Assembly: GCA_022606425.2 (NCBI GenBank) | Contig: JAHDVF020001050.1 | Location: forward strand, 1,427,501-1,491,500 | DNA: 64,000 bases | Source of the DNA: Lepidostoma basale | Taxonomy: Eukaryota > Arthropoda > Insecta > Trichoptera > Lepidostomatidae | Direction of reading: 5' to 3' | Shown: in pieces, positions 53,510 through 62,864 of the stretch | How positions within the stretch are numbered: the first letter of the stretch is position 1 | Layout of the letters: each line of letters begins with the position of its first letter | Position numbers and translations under genes: made by a program | The notes under the pieces: generated by a model | Told to the model about the DNA's origin: nothing | Databases searched by the model: none | The model's input: only the letters and a program-made list of their open reading frames with translations

Positions 53510-53985
53510 GTCAGTCAGGAATGTAATGTTTCTGAATTGTTCATGTTTTATTTATATTTTGCTTATTTATTCAATAAAATCGGAGCATAGAAGTAAGATA
53601 GGTTAGATTAAATGTGGTCTGGCACCCCCTTGTTGTTGCCGTCTTTAAATGTAAGTCCCGGATGGACCGGGGACAGGCCCTGGGAATGTAAGAGTGAGGT
53701 TGACATAAGAGCGCCGCTACGCCCTATAACAGTCTCGGGTATGTGGCGGGAACTTCTATGTTCCTTTAAAAAAAAGTGCAATGTAGGGGAGTTTGGTGGT
53801 GTCTATTTTGGACATGTCCGTATCAGTCTCTCGACCTCACATATCTCTATAATTCTCGTGTTCCTCACACGATCTCTCAGTATCTTGCCTGCTAGCAATA
53901 AAATAATCTTGAAAATACAAAACTCCACTTGTACTCAAAAACGTATTCATAATACAAAATAATGGCAAATATATAAATAATCATT
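53510..53985. other. Unannotated DNA
   Basis: The part at 53680-53750 (GGCCCTGGGAATG ... CCCTATAACAGTCTCGGGTA) resembles 13690-13770. It may be a decayed retroelement end. No gene is called. Confidence 0.35.
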
Positions 53986-53989
53986 ACAT

Positions 53990-54485
53990 TTCAGGTCGGT
54001 GCTGGGAACAAAACAAATGGTGCTCTCAAAGAGTTCTAGTGCCAACTGAAGCTTGGAGCTGGCAAAAGAATGATGTAAGTAGGATAAATGCCGTAGAAAT
54101 GAAATCATTGAGGATAATGTGCGTGAAAACGATATAGGATAGAAAACTGAACGATAAAATAAGGAAGAAATGTAAGGCAGATGATTGCATCAGAAGTAAA
54201 ATTAGAAAAAGGAACCATTATAGACGAGAGAAGAATAGTTAAAATGTTGTATACAAGCAGTGTGAGTGAAACGGGAAGCCGTGGAAGAGCAAGGAAAGCA
54301 CGGAATTATCAAATCAATCAAATACTGAAAGGTCACAGGAGAAATCGACGAACGTGCATGTTACGATGCACGCTCGTCGATGGGAGGAAGTAGAGGAAGC
54401 TAGAGAGGTATGTCAGGACAGAGCAGTTTGGCGGTCCATCCTCTCTGCGTACTCCTCTGGGGGAACGCCGTAATGGATAGTAAAT
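53990..54485 (+). mobile_element. L1-family LINE, degenerate copy
   Basis: GRQNKWCSQR-like start, INAVEMKSLRIMCVKTI, KMLYTSSVSETGSRGRARKA and the end VWRSILSAYSSG-like are recognisable. AACGTGCATGTTACGATGCACGCTCGTCG near 54350 includes a hairpin. The tail is lost. Confidence 0.75.
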
Positions 54486-54721
54486 TATTAAGTTATCAAT
54501 TTATTTTTACTACCATATGAGAAACAATTTTTTATAATTATCTTTGTTTATAGTTTGTCGTCTAATTAATTTAATTATTCATCGATATAAATTTTAAACT
54601 TCAAACAAAACATTATTCAATTCACAGAAATGACTACTCATCAAAAATAAAAACATTTGTTATCTATGGATATTTTTTAGACACTAAAATTCGCGGTATT
54701 TCACCCAACACTTCACTCTGA

Positions 54722-54935
54722 TTAGATCCATAAAGTGTCATTGCAAAATAGTGACTTTATTTTGTTTAATGCTGTTATTGCTGCTTCAATCCGACATTTC
54801 AACTCTACATCTGGGTCAAGGGTGTCTGTAAGCATGCTGCCGAGGTATCTGAACTTTTCCACCTTTTCAACATTGTAACCGTTCAGTTGCATCACCGAAT
54901 CAGTATGATCCAGTTGTCCGAATGTCATCTACTTA
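54722..54935 (-). mobile_element. L3-family LINE fragment
   Basis: The minus strand reads MTFGQLDHTDSVMQLNGYNV, KVEKFRYLGSMLTDTLDPDV and KCRIEAAITALNKIKSLFCN. This matches the N-terminal part of the 10338 copy. Confidence 0.78.
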
Positions 54936-54959
54936 GTTTTACTGACATTAATAGTTCTC

Positions 54960-55110
54960 CGTCGGAAGAATCAACGTGCGTGTATGACTCGCCGATGAAT
55001 GTGGAGGAAGCTAAAGAGGTGTGTCAGGATAGAGTGGTGTGGCGGTTCATTCTATCTGCCTACCCCTACGAGGAAACGTCGGGATGGTTAGTTGTTGTTG
55101 TTGTTTAAAC
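54960..55110 (+). mobile_element. L1-family LINE, 3' end with (GTT)n tail
   Basis: MNVEEAKEVCQDRVVWRFIL and SAYPYEETS, then GGATGGTTAGTTGTTGTTGT. The tail matches that of the 44269 copy, so this is a sister subfamily. The stop codon is lost in this copy. Confidence 0.78.
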
Positions 55111-55439
55111 TGCAATTTAATTATGTTTTCTGAATTATTCGCAAGCTTTGGTAAAATTGTAACACTTCGATTTTTTTTTCGATTTTGATATGTCATCTAA
55201 CTTGAAAATCTAGAACTTATTTACTACAAGTCCCTACTGACTTTATTGAAGGTTAAGGCGTTCACACTGTGGAATTCCATTCCAACAACCTTGAAAATGA
55301 ATAAACAACGCTGTTTTGTATTCCACTTTTATTAATTAAATATTTTTGTAAAATAAAAAAACTCAATATGTTTCAGAGGTGACCTCTATTCTCAGGTTTA
55401 CATATCTGTCAATTTTTTATTTATTTATTTATTTAATAA

Positions 55440-55730
55440 AGTTATAAAAATATTACAGAAACATTTTACAACTAATAAAACAACATTTTATAAACAATTA
55501 CGAATATAAAAAAAACACAAATGAAAAAAAAAAAAAACTTAAAAACATTGGTACTTACAACAACTTTAAACATCGGTACTTATAAAACAACATTTTATAA
55601 ACAATTGATAATATAAAAAAACACTAATTAAAAAAAAACTTAAAAACATCGGTACTCACAACAACTTTAAACATCGGTACTTATGAAACAACATTTTATA
55701 AACACTTAATAATATTTTAAAAAAAAACAT
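55440..55730. repeat. AT-rich tandem repeat, unit about 101-107 bp
   Basis: CAACATTTTATAAACA occurs at 55481, 55588 and 55689. CATCGGTACTTATAAAACAA and CTTAAAAACATCGGTACT-like blocks repeat between them. Confidence 0.75.
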
Positions 55731-55734
55731 AACA

Positions 55735-56115
55735 GAGTGTCAAAACAGCCACATATATGGCACTGCTTCCATTTAAAAAAATATAAATTAATAAATATAC
55801 GAAGGTCCACATATATGTAGGTACCTACGGTCTTAAGAGGTCAACTGCGAAAAAAATTGAAAATATAATAGATGATATTAGGAAAAAAATAACTCAATTC
55901 AAGTACACACATTTATTTTAACAATCGAATGAAGTTATACTAAAATAAATAAAAATCACCTTTAAAATAAGTTTTTATGAAGTAAAGTGCATTTAAAAGT
56001 TATTTTAGTAAGTAATCATACGAGTATATGAAAGTTGGTAGTTATATTTATTCAAATAAGAAACCACAACACAAAATATAAAAAATAACTAAAGAGCTGT
56101 ATTAAAACTTTTAAG
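55735..56115. other. AT-rich DNA downstream of receptor C
   Basis: Likely includes the 3' UTR of receptor C. I cannot place a polyadenylation site with confidence. Confidence 0.3.
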
Positions 56116-56120
56116 GATAC

Positions 56121-57248
56121 TCATATATATAAGAAAAGAGCTACGAAATTTTCAGGAAACGTTATTATAACCACAGATAAAGTTATAGCAATGAGTATAT
56201 AGACAATTATAAAATAAGTATAATTAAAATATTTATATTTTCTTTGCCTGCTTGGCAAGCGAAACATAAGAAGAAAAACATTACGGTATTTTCCCCAGAG
56301 GGCTATATTCACTATAAAACTAAGGAAATGGCAGGCTGTTGTGAATGAGAAATCGTAATTGATCAACCGCTGATCCTGCATTTCATAATATTTCAAGAAA
56401 AGAGTTGAAATTTTACTATACAAAATAGTATGCATAACATACATTAGAATGTGTGAGAATTTGATGTCGTTTTTATTGGAAGAACTTAAACGGGATTTAC
56501 TCGCGTTTCTTTGCAATTTAATTTTCATAAATTGTATTATTATTAGTATGTTTATAATGAATGTCAATAAAGTAGTACATATCCACACGCATGGTAAAAA
56601 ATATCGTATGTAGTAAGACAACGGAGTATTTGGTTTGTGAATATAAAACATATCTAATGTTTTGATCCTCTTAGTTAAATGAAACGGTATATGTAATAAA
56701 ATTGTTATTATAACAGAAGAAATTATATAAATATTGCCTCTTCTCACTGTACATATAGTTTTTAGCTTTAAGGGTACCCGAATGGCTATAAATCTCTCTA
56801 ATATCACAGCTAAAGACATGTATGCAGAGGTTGTTTGAAGAGCTGAGGTGACAGCGTGGTAATACGTATACTGTTCATATTTGAGATTAGAATTTGTCAA
56901 TTTATATTTCATTATTTGGTAGAAAATCACAAAAAGCCTTAAAGCTTCGCAGGAATACTGGGTAAACAGAAAATTTCTTAGACTACTAGGCTTAAATTTA
57001 TAGAATACATTTATGGATATAATGTCTACTAATAAACCAGAAAATATTAAAGCTAGCGAAATCAAAATATCACAATGATACAGGCGACATTGAAAGAAAT
57101 CATTTTTATCTTGATAGGAAAGATGAGTCGAATTTATTTCGTCGAAAGTAATGAAGTCAGAATCCATTATGGATTTTAAATTGAAATTAAAAATCACATC
57201 ACTATCACTTGTATTTTTGGCACTGTTGTTAAATTCAGAATAAACCAT
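56121..57248 (-). CDS. Divergent seven-transmembrane receptor C, related to receptor B
   Basis: The frame encodes 375 aa without interruption. The TM3 region (about 131-156, ending ERF-IAI) is clearly homologous to B1/B2 (shared LQTTSxYMSLAV), and TM5 keeps YYxRYFLPCVWI. The N-terminus is longer, with sequons N7, N12 and N39. Key class A positions have drifted: the TM1 asparagine is replaced by aspartate (about 75), ERY is ERF (151-153), and the N-xx-IY of TM7 is not kept. The class A TM3-ECL2 cysteines are absent, and a C-terminal hydrophobic stretch (341-364) is again present. A 3' splice site (AG at 57333-57334) lies 84 nt upstream of the ATG. The open frame suggests it is functional, but coupling may be altered. 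It lies about 10 kb from the A-B units. Confidence 0.72.
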   Translation of the reverse strand: MVYSEFNNSAKNTSDSDVIFNFNLKSIMDSDFITFDEINSTHLSYQDKNDFFQCRLYHCDILISLALIFSGLLVDIISINVFYKFKPSSLRNFLFTQYSCEALRLFVIFYQIMKYKLTNSNLKYEQYTYYHAVTSALQTTSAYMSLAVILERFIAIRVPLKLKTICTVRRGNIYIISSVIITILLHIPFHLTKRIKTLDMFYIHKPNTPLSYYIRYFLPCVWICTTLLTFIINILIIIQFMKIKLQRNASKSRLSSSNKNDIKFSHILMYVMHTILYSKISTLFLKYYEMQDQRLINYDFSFTTACHFLSFIVNIALWGKYRNVFLLMFRLPSRQRKYKYFNYTYFIIVYILIAITLSVVIITFPENFVALFLYI

Positions 57249-57599
57249 ATTAACGTTGAATGTATGTTTAAAAATAAAATAAAAATATATTAAATATTTT
57301 TTCTTCCTGATAAGAATCCAATCATCAAGAATCTGAAAGAAACAAAAAATGTTATTAATGTTTTGAGAATTTCGCTAATTTGAACGATGTTTTTTTTTAA
57401 AACTTTGTACACAACACAAAAATTCTTTTAAAAAAATAATAAAAAACGCACATATTTAATTTATATGCCATTTGTTTTCTCTACATTTGTTTTTAAAGAT
57501 TTTACTTATTACATAAGACGTTGACAAAATAATAACATTTTACAAAGCATCAAACAAATGTCCAAATATTGCGTAGATTTTCACGGTTGGCAGCAATAT

Positions 57600-57770
57600 G
57601 TTTTGTGTTATTTTGGGTAACACCGTGCGATTTCTCCAGAGATCGTTGCAGTCTCCATCTTCAGAGTAATGTGGTGCTGGTAACCTAACATTAGCACCAC
57701 CACATTAGCCTGAAGATGGAGACTGCAACGATCTACAAAACGTGGGTCGAGAAGGAGGAAAATAATATTG
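57600..57770. mobile_element. Beta hammerhead-like inverted pair
   Basis: Minus copy (about 57620-57664) and plus copy (57710-57745) each have CTGAAGA, T, GGAGA, loop CTGCAACGA and the 3' arm of helix II. The plus copy reads CTACAAAACGTGGGTCGAG, so its GAAAC is mutated. The spacer contains GGTGCTGGTAAC and TTAGCACC, a nested inverted repeat. Confidence 0.65.
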
Positions 57771-57774
57771 CATT

Positions 57775-58235
57775 GTGAAAATACAAAATGTTATTCCATT
57801 TATTCAAATTTGAATCCGCAACACAAAGTGAAGGCGAATATTGAAAAGTTTATTATTATTTTAGATAAACTTATAACTTTGGAATAACAAAATGACGAAT
57901 TACAATCAAAAGTGCAATAAACAGTGTTATAATTCACGAAAATATAGATTATTTAGTTAGAATTTTAGAGAAGAAAATGTTATAGTAACTTAAAAATCAA
58001 AACATGATGTACCACAATTAAAAGTGTAAATTTTTTTGTCGTTCAAATAAATTACATTTGAAATAAATAAATTAATATAACAATTTCGAAAATTAAGTTG
58101 TCAATTAGTTAATTTAGACAAAAACTTTCTTTGGGAATCCATATAAAATTAAAATTATGATTTTCCGTTGCTTCAATTTCAATGATTAAAATAATCAAAT
58201 GATTTAACTGAAATCTTTTGATAGAAGTTCGTTTT
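57775..58235. other. AT-rich intergenic DNA
   Basis: No feature is recognised. It may hold the first exon of receptor C, but I cannot identify it. Confidence 0.3.
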
Positions 58236-58239
58236 AAGT

Positions 58240-58430
58240 AATAATTAAATAAAGCGATGTTTTTTTTTATTATTTCCACATTTGTCTTTCTTTCGATAGC
58301 CACCGGTTTCGACAGGGTCCCTGGCATCAACATACTAGTCTGTCGATGCCAGCGAGCCTAGCGAAACTGGTCGCTGTCGAAATAAAGACAAATATGGAAG
58401 TAGTTATAAAAAACATCGTTTTATTTAATC
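58240..58430. mobile_element. Delta Penelope-like inverted pair
   Basis: ATAAAGCGATGTTTTTTTTT with ACATTTGTCTTTC at the left is mirrored by AAAGACAAATATGG and AAAACATCGTTTTATTTA at the right, 45-60 bp arms. The motifs read GAAACCGGTGG on the minus strand and GAAACTGGTCGCTGTCG on the plus strand. Confidence 0.6.
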
Positions 58431-58719
58431 AATGATTAAAAATGTTTGATTTATAAAAATACAACCAATTATTGTCAAATATTTTGTTCGGTATGCTTTG
58501 AAGAAATTATAATTAGTGAAATTCACAGTTATAATTATAAAATTGAAAAAAAAAATTCATCAAAATAAATATAACAAATAAATTACAGTAGAATAGGTCG
58601 TGCTTTAACATTATATTTGTAAAATTTTACATAATAATTTATTTTTTAATCATAAATAAATGTTGGGATTCAATCACTCTTTAGAAATAACAATAATATA
58701 ATATATAATAAAAATAGTC

Positions 58720-58960
58720 TATTGTTTTGGCCGAAACACTATGATACCTAAACATTTTAAAACTGTTAAATTAAATAACTTTGTTTTTGTATCACAATTG
58801 TATTTTATTTTACGCGACAGCTGTTTCATCAACCAATGTTAACATCTGTCAAACATGTGTAAAATAAAATACAATTGTCTGCTGACATGTGTAAAATAAA
58901 ATTTAATTGTAATACAAAAACAATGTTATTTAATTTAATAGTTTTAAAATTACAAAATAT
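58720..58960. mobile_element. Alpha Penelope-like end, decayed
   Basis: ATTGTTTTGGCCGAAACACT, AACTTTGTTTTTGTATCACA and ACGCGACAGCTGTTTCATCA are intact, but the core beyond GTTAACATC is lost. An inverted outer segment follows at 58890-58950. Confidence 0.6.
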
Positions 58961-58964
58961 TTAA

Positions 58965-59315
58965 AAGGTAACAATTGTCTATAATATTTTGATTAAAACA
59001 TTATTTCGATAAAAACGAGTAATTTTTATTTTACATAGTTAATAAAAGTCTTTAATCTTACCCTGAGAATCACATATATTATCTAAACAAATAATTTATA
59101 ACAGATAACTATATTGTTTTGTTTATATGCGTTATTTTTAGGAACAAAAAGTGTTGACTGGGTCACTAAAAGAACATGTGTGATAGGGTAGTTAGATTGT
59201 TAGGCTAACAAAGGGATGATGTTTGATAGTTCTCTTTATATATACAGGGCATGTAGTAACATCATTAGAGAATTTGGCTTATTATTTTTTTTAAATACGT
59301 AACTGTATGTCAAAT
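58965..59315. other. AT-rich intergenic DNA
   Basis: No feature is recognised. Confidence 0.4.
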
Positions 59316-59319
59316 CCTC

Positions 59320-59725
59320 ATAATTTATCTTCTTCTTCTTCTTCTTCTTCAGCCTGTATTGACCTCCTCCTCTCGCATTTTCCATTCTCTTCTATTCTGA
59401 GCGATCCGCATCCAGGCACTTCCCGCACTTCTCTGGACATCGTCGCGCCAACGCAACTGTGGGCGCCCAACTCCACACTTTGCCGTCCTTGGCCACCAGC
59501 ACAGCACTCGCCTTGTTCACTTTTCATCTTGATCGCGAGCGACATGTCCCACCCATCGCCACTTGAGGGTTGCGGCCATCTTGATAACATCGGAAACCTT
59601 TATCCTGACTCTTATGTCCTCATTTCTGAGTCTGTCCCGTAAACTGATACCCAACATGGCTCTCTCCATTGCTCTCTGAGTGACTCTTAGCTTGTTGGCA
59701 CTTTTTGTGACATTGTGACATAATA
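59320..59725 (-). mobile_element. L4-like LINE, C-terminal end with (GAA)n tail
   Basis: LRVTQRAMERAMLGISLRDR, DVIKMAATLKWRWVGHVARD, then after a stop GRPQLRWRDDVQR and WMRIAQNRREWKMREEEV. CTTCTTCTTCTTCTTCTTC (tail) begins the copy. The RAMER-MLGISLRDR block is a strong marker of RTE-like LINEs. Confidence 0.82.
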
Positions 59726-59729
59726 TATG

Positions 59730-60085
59730 GTACTCGTTAAACAGTTTGCTAATCACAGTCATGATTTCAATTCAATTGAAATAATTGCGAAGGCTTGCGC
59801 GGTTACCAGATATAGTATTAGACATACGAGGCATATCTATAAAATAAGTGTACTGAGGCTCTCACGACTGGATGGATTTTATTTTCGACATGTTGGCTAC
59901 ACTTCCGTGTAGCCTGACCCTTCTCCTCCGCAACGAGACCGGTTCGAGGTCAGTACGTTGAGAAGTCGTCACCTGAGAGTAAGAGGGTTCCAACTAACAA
60001 AACAACATTTACATTTTCATATAAACCCTCACTTTGTGGTCAGATATTTTAAACATATAGATAAAAAATAATTAAAACACTTTGT
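59730..60085. other. Unannotated DNA
   Basis: GGCTACACTTCCGTGTAGCC at 59891-59910 is a perfect 8-bp-arm hairpin with a 4-nt loop. No gene. Confidence 0.35.
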
Positions 60086-60089
60086 TATT

Positions 60090-60140
60090 ACAATATAATT
60101 GATGCCAACTAGTTTCGCTCGGATCCAAGCTTCATCGTGG
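60090..60140 (-). mobile_element. Epsilon hammerhead-like motif, second copy
   Basis: On the minus strand ACGATGA, A, helix II GCTTGG/CCGAGC (one G-T pair), GAAAC, palindrome ACTAGT, T, GGC. Sister of 20640-20735. Confidence 0.5.
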
Positions 60141-60195
60141 CATGTAAAGTTATTAGATTGCCCTAAATTAATAGTATATATTACTATATTTTATA

Positions 60196-60330
60196 TTCAT
60201 GGTTAAACATAAAGCGATCGCTCAACTCAACCAATGATAGGTCACAAAGTTCTGTAAGCGCCTCGGCCATCATATTCTCTTCCCAGAAAACAATTTACAT
60301 CTTCATCTCTATTGAGATACAATTAAACAT
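60196..60330 (+). repeat. R1 right arm
   Basis: AACATAAAGCGATCGCTCAA, CCAATGATAGGTCACAAAG and TCTCTATTGAGATACAATTA. Only the right arm is present. Confidence 0.7.
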
Positions 60331-60334
60331 TATA

Positions 60335-60865
60335 GTTATTATTAGCTTAAAACAACATTTGTTTTATTTTAATAATTCTACTTTTCACAAAGTAATATAG
60401 AATAATTTCACCTTGCTAGGGCTTATTAGCTGATTCCATTTCCTATGTTTACGAGTTTATATGTTATTATTTTCTCAAGATCCGTAAGCAAAACTTAGAT
60501 ACCCGTTAGGAGTAAACATGTTGTAATCATTTAGAAATAATATAATATATAATTGACACTGTTATAACAAACAAAAATGCGGTAATTATAGGAAAACTTA
60601 ATTATTTATAATTTCAAACTAGATTATCAAAATAACAAAATAAATCGTTTCGAACAGATTTATTCAAAAGAGACGTAGCAGTTCTACGTATTAATTTAGA
60701 GCTATTGCTCATTCATTCCAAACTAAGTTTGAGAATGTCTTCGGAAGGCGAAACATATTTTTAACAAGTATTTATATATTTTTATATATAAATAAATAAA
60801 ATCACTCAAAAACGATAAATCAATCAAGTTTAGAGTTTCACAAAATATAAATGATGAACGTATCA
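60335..60865. other. AT-rich DNA with a decayed motif
   Basis: GTCTTCGGAAGGCGAAACAT at 60738 resembles the helix II and GAAAC part of the gamma type. No gene. Confidence 0.4.
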
Positions 60866-60867
60866 AA

Positions 60868-61475
60868 GTATAATGTTATGGTATCTGGGAAGCTTGTTTA
60901 CAAGAGATGGAAAAATGGAGAAAGATATCGGAAGAAGAGCTGCTGCTGGAAAAAAAATAAATGGTGCCCCCAAAGTCATTACCGCTAATAGAAATATATT
61001 AACTGGAGCAAATATGGCAGTGCATAATGGAATTCTAGTGCCGAGAAGAAGGATGAAAGTAGGATAAATGCCGTACAAATTTGGTCACTAAGAAGAATGT
61101 GCAAAAAAACAATGTATGATAGAATATCTAACGATGAATAAGAAAGGAATGTAAGGCGGATGAATACGTTATAAATAAAATTAAGAAAGGGTCACTATAA
61201 TGGTATGGATATACGAAACGAATGGATAAAGGAAGAATGGTTAAAAAGATATATACATATATTGAATGTGTGAATGAAAAAAAATAGGCGAGGAAGGCCA
61301 AGGAAGACATGGCATGACCAAATTAATAAATGACTGAAAGCGGCCATGTTCGAAGTAAGAACAATCGACGAGCATGCATGTCATGATGTGTGAATGTAGA
61401 AGAGGCGCAATTTTTTTGGCAGGATAGAACAGTATGGCGACCCATTCTCTCTGCCTCCGGGGATAGTTTGTTTTA
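60868..61475 (+). mobile_element. L1-family LINE, C-terminal half, degenerate
   Basis: LGSLFTRDGKMEKDIGRRAA, AGKKINGAPKVITANRN, GANMAVHNGILV, LRRMCKKTMYDRISND and GRPRKTWHDQIN-like codons occur in order with many frameshifts. Confidence 0.78.
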
Positions 61476-61559
61476 TTCTGAGTCTCACTCAACTGGTCTA
61501 AATATATAATAACAATAAACATTTTGTCGTAAATAAATTAAAGCAAACACCAGGCATCG

Positions 61560-61885
61560 ATTGGCTTTGATTTGAGGTTGAGAATTCTGCAATTTCCATC
61601 ACGCATTGCTCTCCTATTTCCGGCTCTTCATATAAGTTCCAATACATGCTAGCCGACCGGCTCTCACGGTGCTCGTTATAAGGGGCTGCTGGGTCATCGT
61701 ACGGATCCCTTGGTTGGTCCTATGCCTCCAAGTTCCCACTACAACACCAGGTCTGGATCCCAGGATCATTCACAGTATCCTATTCTCAAACCAGTTGATA
61801 CTTTGCTGTTCGTTTAGAGTCATTGTTCACGACTCACCATGTCACCACTGGCTTGATGATGGTGTTATAAATACGCAAATTAATG
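61560..61885 (-). mobile_element. LINE C-terminal fragment of another family
   Basis: The minus strand gives RIYNTIIKPVVTW, then after shifts DWFENRILRMILGSRPGVVV and TVRAGRLACIGTYMKSR. This follows the order of the post-RT region of insect LINEs, with RLACIG at the position of RWLGH. Confidence 0.6.
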
Positions 61886-61908
61886 TTTTTGGGTTCGATT
61901 GAATTCTT

Positions 61909-62475
61909 AACATAATAGTACAGACACCCCTGACCCAGATGTAGAGTTGAAATGTCGGATTGAAGCAGCAAGAACAGCATTTAACAAAATGAAGTCACTC
62001 TTTTGTGTCAACTTAAAACTAAGACAAAGGATGTAAGGTGTTATGTGTGGCCTGTTCTGTTATATGGGTGTAAGACATGACATTAAAAGTAAATACAATG
62101 AAACGGTTAGAGGCATTTAAAATGTGGCTTCACCGAAGAATGTTCAGGATCCCATGGACAGACAGAGTGACGAACACAGAAGTCCTGAATCGTGCAGGAG
62201 TAAATAGGAGCTGCTAAAATTGATCAAAGTCCGCAAGATTTCATGTCTGGGTCACGTTCTGCGAGGAGAAAAATATCGCCTGCTGCATCTAATTTTGAAA
62301 GGAAAATTAGAGGGCCGCAGGGGGGCAGGGAGAAGGCAGATCTCTTGGCTGCGCAATGTGAGGGAATGGACGGGAATCGGAACTGTGGAGGAGCTATTCC
62401 GGACAGCGCAGGATAGGAAAGAGTTTACCAGAGTGGTCGCGGGGACCTGACGGGGCAATTTAAGAAGAAGAAGAA
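61909..62475 (+). mobile_element. L3-family LINE, C-terminal end with (GAA)n tail
   Basis: DTPDPDVELKCRIEAARTAF, AFKMWLHRRMFRIPWTDRVT, VRKISCLGHVLRGEKYRLLH and GRRGAGRRQISWLRNVREWT lead to RTAQDRKEFTRVVAGT, stop. TAAGAAGAAGAAGAAAATA follows. Confidence 0.82.
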
Positions 62476-62479
62476 AATA

Positions 62480-62735
62480 ATAGAAAAATGAAAAAATACA
62501 TTTATTTATTTCAAGCCCCTTGTATAAAGTACATTAGTATTAGCTTGTTATGTAATTACAAAATATATGTTACTCTTGGGGAATTTACATGTGAACTTTA
62601 TTCGCTTATGCTTTTAAGATAATTGGAAACTTAATTAAATGTGGCGTTTAAAAAATAATTAGGTCTTATTCAGCCATGTGAAGTATATTGTGTAGGTTGT
62701 AGTAATAGATGTAGCCATGTAAACATTTTATTTTA
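62480..62735. other. AT-rich intergenic DNA
   Basis: No feature is recognised. Confidence 0.35.
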
Positions 62736-62739
62736 AGAA

Positions 62740-62825
62740 GTAAGTTTATCGAATGAAAATATAAGTAGTGAATGCAGTGCGAATGAAAGTGTCATGGGCA
62801 AAATAATGAAAGGATGGTTATGACA
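62740..62825 (+). mobile_element. L1-family LINE, small fragment
   Basis: LSNENISSECSANESVMGKI and MKGW match the NENIRSECGANDGVMNKIMKG block. Confidence 0.65.
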
Positions 62826-62864
62826 CATGAATAAATTAAGAAAAAATTTGGCTTAGCCTTTTAC

